Of a DNA stretch of 64,000 bases, positions 42,871-51,499 are shown in pieces. The translations under genes were made by a program, and so were the position numbers. Source of the stretch: Leifsonia sp. Root4 (GTDB taxonomy: Bacteria > Actinomycetota > Actinomycetes > Actinomycetales > Microbacteriaceae); the NCBI RefSeq assembly GCF_001425085.1, contig NZ_LMDN01000004.1:406124-470123 (forward strand). The letters run 5' to 3'. Every line of letters starts with the position of its first letter. Position 1 is the stretch's first letter. The notes under the pieces are model-generated. The model was not told the origin of the DNA, made no database searches, and was given only the letters and a program-made list of their open reading frames with translations.

Positions 42871-43548
42871 TCAGGGTCGCTGCGCGATCTGCTCGTGCTC
42901 GCCGCCTGCCGCCAGCATCATCTGGTGCGTGAGGAGGAGCCGCCAGCGGCCATTCGAGCAGCGTTCCCGCACGAAGCCGAGTCGGCTCGCGAGCGCCAGC
43001 GACCTCACATTGCGCTCGTCGATGACTGCGGATGCCGTCATCGCCCGCAGCTCGCGGAAGGCGAAGCCCAGCAGGGCTCCCGCCGCCTCGACGGCGTAGC
43101 CGTGGCCGGAGTGGGCGCTTCCGAGCAGCCAGCCGGCCTCCACCTCGCGGTTTTCCGACGGGACAACGCGGAGATGCATGGAGACGTCGCCGATCAGTGT
43201 GCCATCGTGTTCGACGGCCAGGGCGAGGAAGTCATCGCGCCGCGCCAGCACGGTGCTCGCGGTGCGCCGACGGAGGTGCGCCAACGACTGCTCCCGCGTT
43301 CGCTCCGGCCAGGGCAGGTAGCGGCGCACCTCGGGATCCGACTGGATGGCGTACCACGCGTCGGCGTCGGCCATCCTGTGCGGGCGCACGGTGAGCCGAC
43401 TCGTCTGGATCGTGGGCGCGAACACCGCTCGCTCCAGCGTTCGCTCGGCCACCAGCTCACGCCTGGCGGAGCTTTCCCGGCCGGCGGCTCGGGCGGAGTC
43501 GACCGCGGCGCCGAGCGTGGACGCCGTCCGGGCTGCGGTGAGTGACAT
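42871..43548 (-). CDS. GNAT-family N-acetyltransferase (RimJ/RimL type)
   Basis: A 225-residue protein from ATG 43548 (GTG 43557 also possible). A 45-residue Ala/Arg-rich leader precedes the acetyltransferase domain. TIQTSRLTVRPHRMADADAW is the first strand of Acetyltransf_3. The acetyl-CoA site is WLLGSAHSGHGYAVEAAGAL, and the C-terminal motif VIDERNVRSLALASRLGFVR has N-x-x-S-x-x-L-x-x-R-x-G-F. The N-terminal leader is unusual and could be a misplaced start; an internal start is not evident. It is divergent from the two-component system. Confidence 0.82.
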   Translation of the reverse strand: MSLTAARTASTLGAAVDSARAAGRESSARRELVAERTLERAVFAPTIQTSRLTVRPHRMADADAWYAIQSDPEVRRYLPWPERTREQSLAHLRRRTASTVLARRDDFLALAVEHDGTLIGDVSMHLRVVPSENREVEAGWLLGSAHSGHGYAVEAAGALLGFAFRELRAMTASAVIDERNVRSLALASRLGFVRERCSNGRWRLLLTHQMMLAAGGEHEQIAQRP

Positions 43549-43658
43549 GCCGCACACGGTAACGCGTCGAAGTGTGGCGCGATTATGTGTTTATTTGAAG
43601 CTGCTATGAATCGGGGGGTTGATCTTCAGTGCGCACATCGCTATGCGGATAATGAACC

Positions 43659-44441
43659 GTGGACGAAGCTGACAGCTCTTCCCGCCCGACGACGGCCACG
43701 GCCCGTCGGCGGGCCGTTCTGGCGCGCCTGCCGCGCCTGTACCGGCCGGATGGCAGCGCGATCCGCGTGCTTCTCGTCGACGATGAACCGGGCCTCACCA
43801 GCCTCGTCAGCCTCGCACTCGGCTACGAGGGATGGGTGGTCGATATCGCCCAGAACGGCAGCGAGGCGCTGGCGCACTACCGAGCGAGCACGCCGGATGT
43901 CGTTGTACTCGACATCATGCTTCCGGACACGGACGGCCTCGAGGTGCTCCGCCGCATCCGGGAGATCGGCCACGGCACACCGACGCTGTTCCTGACGGCC
44001 AGGGATTCCATCGACGACCGCATCGTCGGCCTCACGGCCGGCGGTGACGACTACATGACGAAACCGTTCAGCCTGGAGGAACTGGTTGCCCGTCTACGCG
44101 GCTTGCTGCGTCGCGCATCGGAGGCGATCTCCGAGGACGACTCCGTATTGCTCGTCGGCGGCCTCACCCTCGATGAGCGCAGCTACGAGGTGAAGCGCGA
44201 CGGAGTGCCGATCGAGCTCACCACGACGGAGTTCGAGCTGCTGCGCTACTTCATGCACAACCCGCGCCGTGCCCTCACCCGCGCACAGATCTTGGAGAAC
44301 GTCTGGAACTACGACTTCGCGGGCCGTGCCAGCATTGTCGACCTCTACGTGTCGTACCTGCGCAAGAAGCTCGACTCCGGGCGCCCCGCGATGTTGCACA
44401 CGGTTCGCGGCGTCGGCTACCTGTTGCGGCCGGCCGAATGA
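43659..44441 (+). CDS. OmpR/PhoB-family response regulator
   Basis: A 260-residue protein from GTG 43659. A basic 35-residue N-terminal extension precedes the receiver domain, which has acidic residues Asp41/Asp42 (VLLVDDEPGL), phospho-acceptor Asp85 in VVVLDIMLPD and Lys135 in MTKPF. The C-terminal winged-helix DNA-binding domain ends VDLYVSYLRKKLDSGRPAML and VRGVGYLLR. It pairs with the overlapping histidine kinase. The extension is longer than usual and could be a start-site error, but the VDEADS start agrees with the ribosome region. Confidence 0.93.
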   Translation: MDEADSSSRPTTATARRRAVLARLPRLYRPDGSAIRVLLVDDEPGLTSLVSLALGYEGWVVDIAQNGSEALAHYRASTPDVVVLDIMLPDTDGLEVLRRIREIGHGTPTLFLTARDSIDDRIVGLTAGGDDYMTKPFSLEELVARLRGLLRRASEAISEDDSVLLVGGLTLDERSYEVKRDGVPIELTTTEFELLRYFMHNPRRALTRAQILENVWNYDFAGRASIVDLYVSYLRKKLDSGRPAMLHTVRGVGYLLRPAE

Positions 44442-45946
44442 GCACGCGTGGGCGCAGGGCGGGCTGGACGCTTCGGGCCCAGCTCGTCGCGGGAACCGCC
44501 GTCATCCTCGGCCTGGCGCTGCTTGCCGTCATCGTCGTGGGTGGAATCTCGCTGAACTCGACCGTCGCAACCGTCGTCGACGGCCAGCTCACGGCGTCAT
44601 CGTCGGCCTTTGAGCACTCCGTCGACAAATACAGGGGGAACGGCTTCCGCGGCCCGGACCCTGAGACGGCGCAGGAGCAGGCCAAGGGCTTCGCCAAACC
44701 CCTCACTGAGTTCTCCGGCCAGGCGACGGGCACCGTCATCGCGATCGTGCAGGACGGCGCCGTCGTCGACGCCGCCCGTTTCTCCGACGGCGACAGCGCG
44801 ACATTGTCGCCAGAGGCCGAACAGGCGGTGGCGGATGCGGCAGCGGCCGGTGAGGGCACGAGCGAGCGCGACATGGACGGCCTCGGCCGCTACCGGGTCG
44901 ATGTACAGCCGAAGGACGCAGGCGAGTACCTCGTCACCGCGGTGCCGCTTGCCATGACGGACGAGGCAGAGGCGCAGCAGGCGAGGGTGGACATGATCGT
45001 CGCGCTGCTCGCGTTCATCCTCGCGGTCATCAGCGCGGCCATTCTCGGCAAGCTGATCTTCCGCTCGATGGAACGCGTCGTCGACGTGGCGGAGACGGTG
45101 ATCCAGATGCCGCTCGACACGGGCGACGGCGGTATCGCGGTGCGCGTTGCCAGTGCGGACGCCGACCCTCTCACCGACATCGGCAAGCTGGGCGAGGCGA
45201 TGAACCGGCTGCTCGAGCACGTGGATTCGGCGCTGGCCGCGCGCTCTGCGGCCGACCGGCGCATGCGCCAGTTCGTGACCGATGCCAGCCATGAGCTGCG
45301 CACGCCGCTCGCCGTCATCCAGGGCTACGCCGAACTCACCCGCCAGGAGAGTGATGTGCTGCCGGAGACCACGGAGTACGCGCTGGCGCGTATCGAGTCG
45401 GAGGCGAAGCGGATGAGCTCGCTCGTGAGCGAACTGCTTCTGCTCGCCCGCCTCGACGAGGGGCATGACCTGCAGATCGAGGAGATCGATCTCGCCGAGT
45501 TGGTCGACACGGCCGTCAGTGACGCACGGGCGAGCAATCCGGAGCACGACTGGCGGAGCGAGGTGCCGGACGAGCCCGTGCTCGTGCGCGGCGACCGCGA
45601 GCGCTTGCACCAACTCGTCGTCAATCTGCTCTCGAACGCCTCGCTGCACACGCCGCGGGGCACGACGGTCTCGGCGCGGATCAGCACGGACGGCGTGCGC
45701 GGAGATGCGGTCACTCTGACCGTCTCCGACACAGGCCCCGGCATCGACGATGCCCTGGTGCCGGTGCTGTTCGAGCGCTTCGTGCGCGCCGACACGGCCA
45801 GGAACCGTGAGTCGGGGGGAACCGGCCTGGGCCTGGCGATCGCGCACTCGATCGTCGAGGCGCACGGGGGGACGATCTCCGTGACGTCGAGCAGGGCCGG
45901 CGCGGTGTTCTCGGTGCTGCTGCCTGGCACGCCGTTACCGAGCTGA
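44438..45946 (+). CDS. Sensor histidine kinase
   Basis: A 502-residue kinase overlapping the response regulator stop (ATGA). The first transmembrane helix is at about 15-40, an extracytoplasmic sensor of about 140 residues follows (containing TGTVIAIVQDGAVVDAARFS), and the second helix is at about 188-210, then a HAMP domain. The HisKA domain carries VTDASHELRTPLAVIQGYAE with phospho-His285. The ATPase domain has the N box VVNLLSNASLHTPRG, the D box DTGPGIDD and the G box GGTGLGLAIAHSIVEAHGG. It resembles mycobacterial TcrY/PrrB-type kinases. The signal is unknown. Confidence 0.93.
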   Translation: MSTRGRRAGWTLRAQLVAGTAVILGLALLAVIVVGGISLNSTVATVVDGQLTASSSAFEHSVDKYRGNGFRGPDPETAQEQAKGFAKPLTEFSGQATGTVIAIVQDGAVVDAARFSDGDSATLSPEAEQAVADAAAAGEGTSERDMDGLGRYRVDVQPKDAGEYLVTAVPLAMTDEAEAQQARVDMIVALLAFILAVISAAILGKLIFRSMERVVDVAETVIQMPLDTGDGGIAVRVASADADPLTDIGKLGEAMNRLLEHVDSALAARSAADRRMRQFVTDASHELRTPLAVIQGYAELTRQESDVLPETTEYALARIESEAKRMSSLVSELLLLARLDEGHDLQIEEIDLAELVDTAVSDARASNPEHDWRSEVPDEPVLVRGDRERLHQLVVNLLSNASLHTPRGTTVSARISTDGVRGDAVTLTVSDTGPGIDDALVPVLFERFVRADTARNRESGGTGLGLAIAHSIVEAHGGTISVTSSRAGAVFSVLLPGTPLPS

Positions 45947-45963
45947 CCGGATCGCTGGAGCGC

Positions 45964-47352
45964 TCAGCACCAATCGGAGAATCCACCGCTCAATCCTGAG
46001 ACGACGCGGGCCGTTCCGATCTCCACGATCAGCGTGAGCATATTCGTGAACCCCGGAACACCGGGGTAGCCATCGGGCCGGGCGGCCGAACCGAGCGTCT
46101 CCACAGCCACGAACTGACCGTTGGGGGAGACGCAGTAGTCTGCGATCCGGCTGTCGGCCGGCGGCTCATAGAGTGTGCGCGTGCCGTCGGCGCCGACGTG
46201 GGTGAGCACGGAATCCGTCGCCGGCCCGCCGTCGGCGGCCGGCGAAGACAGCGCGAGCAGGTGAGTGCCGTCGCCGTCGAGCAGCGCGGCCTTGCCGAGA
46301 TATCGTCCGCGCGCCAACTCGCTGGACGGCAGTTCGATGGCCGTCGTCGTGCCTGCGGCGAGATCGATCAGCGAGCCGCCATCCGGGTCGGCGACGACGA
46401 GCGTGCTGGTGCCGGGCAGGAAGCCGCGCAGTTCGCTGTGGCGGCCGACAGGGGTGTTGGCGGTGATCCCTGCGAGGTCGACGAGGGTGAGCGCCTGCTC
46501 GTAGTCCTGCACGACGATCGACGTCGTTCCCGGCACGAACACCCAGTCGCTCACACGCATCGGCGAGCCGTCTGCCGCCTCGACGGGCCGCACGCCGCCG
46601 CCGATCGCCCCGGAGAGGTCGAGCGTGAAGAGTGCGTTCTCGAATCGGCGCTCGCCGTTGACTTCGGCGCTCGTCATCAGGAATCCCAGGATTGCGTTCG
46701 TGGGAGAGGCGGCCAACGCTCGCACGGTGCCCACCGTTGGGAGGGTGATCTGCTGGGGCGTCGCCTCGCCGGGCATGCTGACGGAGAGCGCGCTACGGCC
46801 GTCGTCGTCGAGGGTGGTTGCCGCGAGCACGTCGCCGTGGTGCACGAACGCAGTGATGCGCGGAGCGCTGAAGATGATCTCCTGATCGCCCGGCCGGTCA
46901 AGTGGCCGGCGAAGCACGGCATCCTTCTCGCCCTCTGTGCTGCGCCTGTGCAGCGAGTACGCGAACTCGTCGGGTGTGCGGAAGCTGTGCCGAATCGTGG
47001 ATGCGGTGGAGGTGAAGGGCCCGACGACGCCCGCCACGCTCACCGAGTACTCCCGGGAGTACTCCAACGGCTGCTCAAAGGTGATGGTCAGAGTCGAGCC
47101 CTCGCTGCTGAGAGCGGCGGCGGCTGCCGGCGTCACGACGACCGATTCGCGCTCGACGGAGACCACCGGCTGATTCAGCTCGAGGCGGAGCTGCTGACCG
47201 GCCAGCTGCACACTGCGGACGGGGTCGATCGCGGCGGCCTCAAGCCGCGGGCCCTGCGCCGATCCGGCGATGCCGAGGGTGGCGACGAGCACCGCGAGCA
47301 CGCCCAGTGCGCCGAACAGCCGTCGTCGGAACCGTGACAGATCAGTAGACAT
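45964..47352 (-). CDS. Exported beta-propeller-like protein of unknown function in the zinc island
   Basis: A 462-residue protein from ATG 47352, overlapping the TIGR03943 stop by 11 bp. A basic start and hydrophobic segment (LFGALGVLAVLVATLGIAGS) form a signal anchor. Residues about 45-125 look like an Ig-like/SbsA domain (VRSVQLAGQQLRLELNQPVV; LTITFEQPLEYSREYSVSVA). The rest has repeated strand patterns with DGR/DLAG motifs (LVDLAGITANTPVG; SLIDLAAGTTTAIELP), resembling a WD40- or TolB-like propeller. No family is recognised. Its coupling to the metal permease pair suggests a role in metal handling at the cell surface. Confidence 0.55.
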   Translation of the reverse strand: MSTDLSRFRRRLFGALGVLAVLVATLGIAGSAQGPRLEAAAIDPVRSVQLAGQQLRLELNQPVVSVERESVVVTPAAAAALSSEGSTLTITFEQPLEYSREYSVSVAGVVGPFTSTASTIRHSFRTPDEFAYSLHRRSTEGEKDAVLRRPLDRPGDQEIIFSAPRITAFVHHGDVLAATTLDDDGRSALSVSMPGEATPQQITLPTVGTVRALAASPTNAILGFLMTSAEVNGERRFENALFTLDLSGAIGGGVRPVEAADGSPMRVSDWVFVPGTTSIVVQDYEQALTLVDLAGITANTPVGRHSELRGFLPGTSTLVVADPDGGSLIDLAAGTTTAIELPSSELARGRYLGKAALLDGDGTHLLALSSPAADGGPATDSVLTHVGADGTRTLYEPPADSRIADYCVSPNGQFVAVETLGSAARPDGYPGVPGFTNMLTLIVEIGTARVVSGLSGGFSDWC

Positions 47353-48217
47353 AGGGCTGCTCCGGAACGTCGACGGCACCGATCTCGTCGGGGATGATGG
47401 CGAACGCGTCGAGGCTCCCGGGCACCGGGTTGGCCGAGAATGAGCCGGTGACCGAGACCCAGGAGTCCGGCTGGAATTCACTCTGCCAGCCGGGCAGGTA
47501 GACGGGGACGCCGACGGGCTGCGCATCCACGGCGCAGCACGTGATGATGAACCGCGCGACGTAGAAGAGGTTGTCCGGGTCCTCCTGCGATGGCAGCACA
47601 AAGCCGGTGACCTGGGCGCTGTGCTCGCGCAGATAGGCCGAGTCCGGGTTCTGTCTGATGAGGATCGCCCAGTCTCGCACGCTGAAGCTCGTTGAATCGC
47701 CGCCGGCGAGTGGGGCGGCGTTTGCGGCACTCACAGGGCCGACCCCCGCGTTGATGCTGCGCTGCGTCGCGGTCGCGCCGGTGAGTGTGTGCGGCGGAAG
47801 CACGAGAAGTGCCACCACCGCGCCGACGATGGTGAGGATGCCGATGATCGACGCCGCCCACGCACGGCCCGGCCGCCCCGATTCGCCGGGCGCGTCGTCG
47901 TGGCCACTGTGATCGGGATCGCCGTTGGCCGTAGTGTTGCCGGGCAGCAAGACGCACGCGGCGACGGCGCAGCCGGCGGCGAGCACGGCCATGATGATCG
48001 TGAAGCTGAAGTAGCGCGGGTGGATGTAGAGCCCGAGCTGCCCGTTGATGCCGAGCCAGACCGTCGCCACGATCCCGATCAGGCTCAGGACAATGCCCTG
48101 CCACGCGGTGACGAACCGCCGAACGATGTGGGCGGCCGGTTCACGCTCGGCTACGTGATCGGGTCCGACGGGAGTCGTCGCCGGCGCGTCGGTACCGGAC
48201 AGCAGCTGCTCAGACAA
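47342..48217 (-). CDS. TIGR03943 family protein, permease partner
   Basis: A 291-residue membrane protein from TTG 48217, overlapping the permease stop by 8 bp. A polar N-terminus precedes two to three helices (ITAWQGIVLSLIG-like region; RYFSFTIIMAVLAAGCAVAA), then a cytoplasmic-side His/Asp/Pro linker (DPDHSGHDDAPG) and another helix (IGILTIVGAVVALLVLPPHT). The C-terminal domain holds ARFIITCCAVDAQPVGVPVY, whose CC pair is the hallmark of TIGR03943. These proteins always pair with an ArsP-like permease; their genes are Zur-regulated in several bacteria. Likely partner in metal transport. Confidence 0.8.
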   Translation of the reverse strand: MSEQLLSGTDAPATTPVGPDHVAEREPAAHIVRRFVTAWQGIVLSLIGIVATVWLGINGQLGLYIHPRYFSFTIIMAVLAAGCAVAACVLLPGNTTANGDPDHSGHDDAPGESGRPGRAWAASIIGILTIVGAVVALLVLPPHTLTGATATQRSINAGVGPVSAANAAPLAGGDSTSFSVRDWAILIRQNPDSAYLREHSAQVTGFVLPSQEDPDNLFYVARFIITCCAVDAQPVGVPVYLPGWQSEFQPDSWVSVTGSFSANPVPGSLDAFAIIPDEIGAVDVPEQPYVY

Positions 48218-49214
48218 TCAGATTCACCGCCAGCCCGAGAGCCCCGCTGGCCAGTGCGATGACTGCCGTCAACTGGAGCAGTGTGCGTGCCGTGAAGGTC
48301 GTGCGCAGCATGGCGAGCATCTTGATGTCGATCATCGGGCCGAAGACCAGGAAGGCGACGATGGCGCCAGGCATGAAGGTCGAACCGAACGACAAGACGA
48401 AGAAGGCGTCGACGTTCGAACAGATCGCGATCACGAAGGCGAGCAGCATCAGCACCGCCACCGAGAGCACCGGATTCTGCCCGAGCGTCACGAGTGTGTC
48501 CCGGGAGATGAGCACCTGGATGAGGCCGGCGACGGCCGAACCGATGAACAGGGCTGGCAGCATCGCCCCGGCTTCTTCTGCGAACATCAGAACGCTGCGT
48601 CGCCCGCGCGAGCTCGGTGCCTGGGCGCCGGCGTGCACGCAACTGGCCTGGAAGCGTGGTGTCAGAAGTGTCATCGGTTGTGGGTGCCTGCTGTAGATCC
48701 ACCCGACGAGGTTGGCGATCACGAAGCCTCCGAGGATGCGCGAGACGAGGATTCCGTCGCTCCAGCCGAAGGCCTGATAGGTGGTGATGATCGTGACGGG
48801 GTTGAGGATCGGGGCGGCGAAGAGGAATGTCATCGCCTCGCCGACAGTGAAGCCGCGCAGGATGAGGCCGCGTGCGAGCGGGACGTTTCCGCATTCACAC
48901 ACCGGCAGAAGGACGCCGAGCAACGAGATGACGATACGGCGCGCCACGGCGTTCTTCGGAAGGCGCCGGGTGAGGGTGTCCGGCGGCAGCCACAGCTGAA
49001 CGACGACCGAGAGCAGGATGCCCAGAAACACGAACGGGAGGCTCTCCACCACGACGCTGATCGAGAGCGTGAAGAAATCCTTGACACCGTCGGCGAGCGT
49101 GTCGGTGAACGGCGGCGGCGCCATTGCCCTGATGAGCGCGAAAGTCGCGATCAATCCTACGGCGATCGCAACGCCGGGCAGCGGTCGGATCCTGATGCGA
49201 TCAGGAGAAATCAT
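48210..49214 (-). CDS. DUF318/ArsP-like permease
   Basis: A 334-residue membrane protein of about eight helices. The conserved block VCECGNVPLARGLILRGFTV, with the CxCGN cysteine motif, and AAPILNPVTIITTYQAFGWS mark the DUF318 permease family, related to the arsenic permease ArsP. Next to the TIGR03943 gene it forms the two-component unit often co-regulated with zinc uptake. The cytoplasmic loop (HPQPMTLLTPRFQASCVHAG) carries His and Cys that could bind metal. Direction of transport is not settled. Confidence 0.8.
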   Translation of the reverse strand: MISPDRIRIRPLPGVAIAVGLIATFALIRAMAPPPFTDTLADGVKDFFTLSISVVVESLPFVFLGILLSVVVQLWLPPDTLTRRLPKNAVARRIVISLLGVLLPVCECGNVPLARGLILRGFTVGEAMTFLFAAPILNPVTIITTYQAFGWSDGILVSRILGGFVIANLVGWIYSRHPQPMTLLTPRFQASCVHAGAQAPSSRGRRSVLMFAEEAGAMLPALFIGSAVAGLIQVLISRDTLVTLGQNPVLSVAVLMLLAFVIAICSNVDAFFVLSFGSTFMPGAIVAFLVFGPMIDIKMLAMLRTTFTARTLLQLTAVIALASGALGLAVNLIV

Positions 49215-49249
49215 GGAGGTGTTCCCAGGGGTCGGGTGGCGGCCGCGGA

Positions 49250-49287
49250 AGGGTGCGGGGTCCGCGCACGCGCGAACTCCGCACCCT
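49250..49287 (-). terminator. Hairpin within the zinc gene series
   Basis: AGGGTGCGG at 49250-49258 pairs with CCGCACCCT at 49279-49287 in the 78-bp gap between the AztD-like gene and the permease gene, with no T-tract. It may partly separate the two halves of the operon or stabilise transcript ends. Confidence 0.4.
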
Positions 49288-49292
49288 CGACG

Positions 49293-50531
49293 TTATCCGG
49301 TGACGATGGCGATCTCGTTCGGCGTCGCCGGCAGCTGCACCGAGTTCAGGATCGCGCCCGTCTCGATATCGACGGCGTGGACCGAGTTCGACGCCGGCTC
49401 GGTGACGTATGCGACTCCGGCGTTGACGAGCAGGGCGGGGTGGGCGTCTTGCCACTCAACTGGGCCTTCCCAGGCCGCGATCACGGGGTGCGTGGCGGTG
49501 ATGGCTCCGGTCTGCTCATCGAGGACGTAGAGCGCGCCATCGGAGGAGAGCACGAGAATCTCGTCGTTCGGCCCCCGCGCGACGTCGCGCCATGTGTACG
49601 AGACGCCGGCAGGCAGCTCGACGACGGACGACGTCTTCGATTCGGTGTCGACCAGAAGCAGCTTGTTGAGCAGGTAGCCCTCGGCGTCAGGATCGGAGTT
49701 GTAGTCACCGACGGCAACCGTCGATGTCTCACTCACATACTGATTGCCGGTGCGGCCGTATTCGTCCGGTGATGCGATCTTGGTGATCGCCCCGTCGTCG
49801 TACACGAGCACACCGTCTGCGCAGCCGAACACGGCGACCTCGTTTGCCGCGGCGCCCTCACCGTGCACCGATGGGCACTGCTCGTTCCGGTCGATCTCGG
49901 TGCGGGAGGCATCGAGCACGCGGATGCCGGTGCGCCCCGATGAGTTGCCGGTGGTGCTGAGCAGGGTGCCGTTGTCGAGCTCGATGGCGACGCCGTGGTG
50001 GGCCTCCTCCGAGGGGATCGTCTCGGTCGCGGGCAGGGAGTCGCCGGCCTGCAGCAGCGACGCCGACTCAAAGATCGTGGTGTCGCCGGTGCCGTCTGCG
50101 AACAGGATCGTCTTCTCGCCGTGCCGCACGACGTGGCCGGCGGCGTCGGCCTCGAAGAGGAGATCGGTGAGCTCCGGTTCGCCCAGGTGGTGATCGCCCT
50201 CCTTGTCGGTCCAGGTGCCGGTGTCGAGCACGCGGAAGCCCTCCGTCGTCGTGACGAGCACGTGCCGGCCGTCGCCGGCGGCATTCAGCCGGGTGAAGCC
50301 GTCGAACGGGAGATCAGCCTCCAGCTGCAGGGTCGGGCCGTCGAGCACGAGGATGCCGCCGTCGTAGCTGAGCGCGAGGCGCGATGTCGCGGCGCCGTGC
50401 TCTGCGGATGCGGACGGCGCGCCGGCATCCGTGCCGATGTCGAGTGCTGGCTGAGGGGTGCAGCCGGAGAGAAGCAGCGCCGCGGCGGCCGCTGCGATGA
50501 GCGTCGCGCGTGTGCGGTGTTGGGTGTTCAT
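49293..50531 (-). CDS. aztD: AztD-like zinc metallochaperone (copy 1)
   Basis: A 412-residue lipoprotein: the signal peptide ends in lipobox LSGC (Cys24). The body is a propeller-like AztD domain with repeated strand motifs and His clusters: DKEGDHHLGEPE, SEEAHHGVAIEL and CPSVHGEGA, where the HH and VHG residues can bind zinc. AztD proteins in Paracoccus deliver zinc to the binding protein AztC. The gene lies 8 bp after the aztC stop. This copy keeps more His pairs than the second AztD-like gene of the cluster (51500-52732), so it is the likelier working chaperone. Confidence 0.8.
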   Translation of the reverse strand: MNTQHRTRATLIAAAAAALLLSGCTPQPALDIGTDAGAPSASAEHGAATSRLALSYDGGILVLDGPTLQLEADLPFDGFTRLNAAGDGRHVLVTTTEGFRVLDTGTWTDKEGDHHLGEPELTDLLFEADAAGHVVRHGEKTILFADGTGDTTIFESASLLQAGDSLPATETIPSEEAHHGVAIELDNGTLLSTTGNSSGRTGIRVLDASRTEIDRNEQCPSVHGEGAAANEVAVFGCADGVLVYDDGAITKIASPDEYGRTGNQYVSETSTVAVGDYNSDPDAEGYLLNKLLLVDTESKTSSVVELPAGVSYTWRDVARGPNDEILVLSSDGALYVLDEQTGAITATHPVIAAWEGPVEWQDAHPALLVNAGVAYVTEPASNSVHAVDIETGAILNSVQLPATPNEIAIVTG

Positions 50532-50539
50532 CGGTTCCT

Positions 50540-51496
50540 TTACTTGTCGTTGCCCGGCCCGGTTGGGCCGAGTCCTGTCGTGATGCGAATGGTGTTCGCG
50601 CGCATCATCGCGATGTAGCTGTCTGCATCTCCGCCGGCCTCAGTGAGCGACTCCGTGAAGAGCGGCACGACGGTGACCCGCAGGCTGGCCTCCTCTGCGA
50701 GCACCTGCATGAGCCGGTCGGGTTGGGAAGAGTCGGCGAAGATCGTGGAGACACCGGCCCGCTCGATCGCGCGGACGAGCTCGCGCAGATCGGACGCGCT
50801 GGGGGCCGCGAGGGTCGATCCACCCGGGATGACCGCTCCGATGATCGTGAAGTCGAATCGTTCGGCGAGGTAGCCGAACACATGGTGGTTCGTCACGAGA
50901 TTGCGTTCACTCATGTCAATGACGGAGAAGGCGCTCGCCATCTGGGCGTCCAACTGCTCCAGCTCAGAGGCGTACGCGTTCGCGTTACGCCGGATCTGCT
51001 GCCCGTCGACTCCGTCGACGGCGGCGGCGATGGCGTCGCCAGCCGCGTGCACGACCGTGATCATCTGCGTCGGGTCCGTCCAGAAGTGTGGGTCGACGCC
51101 GCCACCTGTCGAGTCTTCGGCCGCGTAGTCGATCGTGTCGACGGCCTCGCCGGCCGCGAAGACCGCGACCCCCGCCGCTGCGGCCGAGTCGAGGTGCTGC
51201 TGCAACCCCTCCTCGAGCCCGAGCCCGTTCGAGACCAGCAGATCGGCGCTTTGGATGCGGGCGGCCTGGCTGGCCGAGATCTCGAAGGAGTGCGGATCGG
51301 CGCCCGGTCGCATCAGCGTGACGACCTCCGCCTCCTCGCCGACGATGTGCGTGATGACATCGCCCAGGATGTTCGTCGTCACAACGATGAGCGGCTGCTC
51401 CGGCGCTGTTGCCATCGTGCACGCCCCGAGGGCAACGGTGACGAGCGCCGCCAGCGCCCCGGCGAGCGGCACGAGCACTCTGCTTCGGTTCTGCAC
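50540..51496 (-). CDS. aztC: Zinc ABC transporter substrate-binding lipoprotein (AztC)
   Basis: A 318-residue cluster A-I protein from GTG 51496 with lipobox LGAC. It begins LIVVTTNILGDVITHIVGEE. Metal ligands are His in RPGADPHSFEIS, VDPHFWTDPTQM and NLVTNHHVFGYL, and Asp in IFADSSQPDRL. It lacks the long His/Asp loop of the other zinc-binding protein in the window (20740-21837), a feature of AztC, which gets zinc from AztD instead of from free ions. It lies between the two AztD-like genes, 3 bp after one and 8 bp before the other. Confidence 0.88.
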   Translation of the reverse strand: MQNRSRVLVPLAGALAALVTVALGACTMATAPEQPLIVVTTNILGDVITHIVGEEAEVVTLMRPGADPHSFEISASQAARIQSADLLVSNGLGLEEGLQQHLDSAAAAGVAVFAAGEAVDTIDYAAEDSTGGGVDPHFWTDPTQMITVVHAAGDAIAAAVDGVDGQQIRRNANAYASELEQLDAQMASAFSVIDMSERNLVTNHHVFGYLAERFDFTIIGAVIPGGSTLAAPSASDLRELVRAIERAGVSTIFADSSQPDRLMQVLAEEASLRVTVVPLFTESLTEAGGDADSYIAMMRANTIRITTGLGPTGPGNDK

Positions 51497-51499
51497 TGC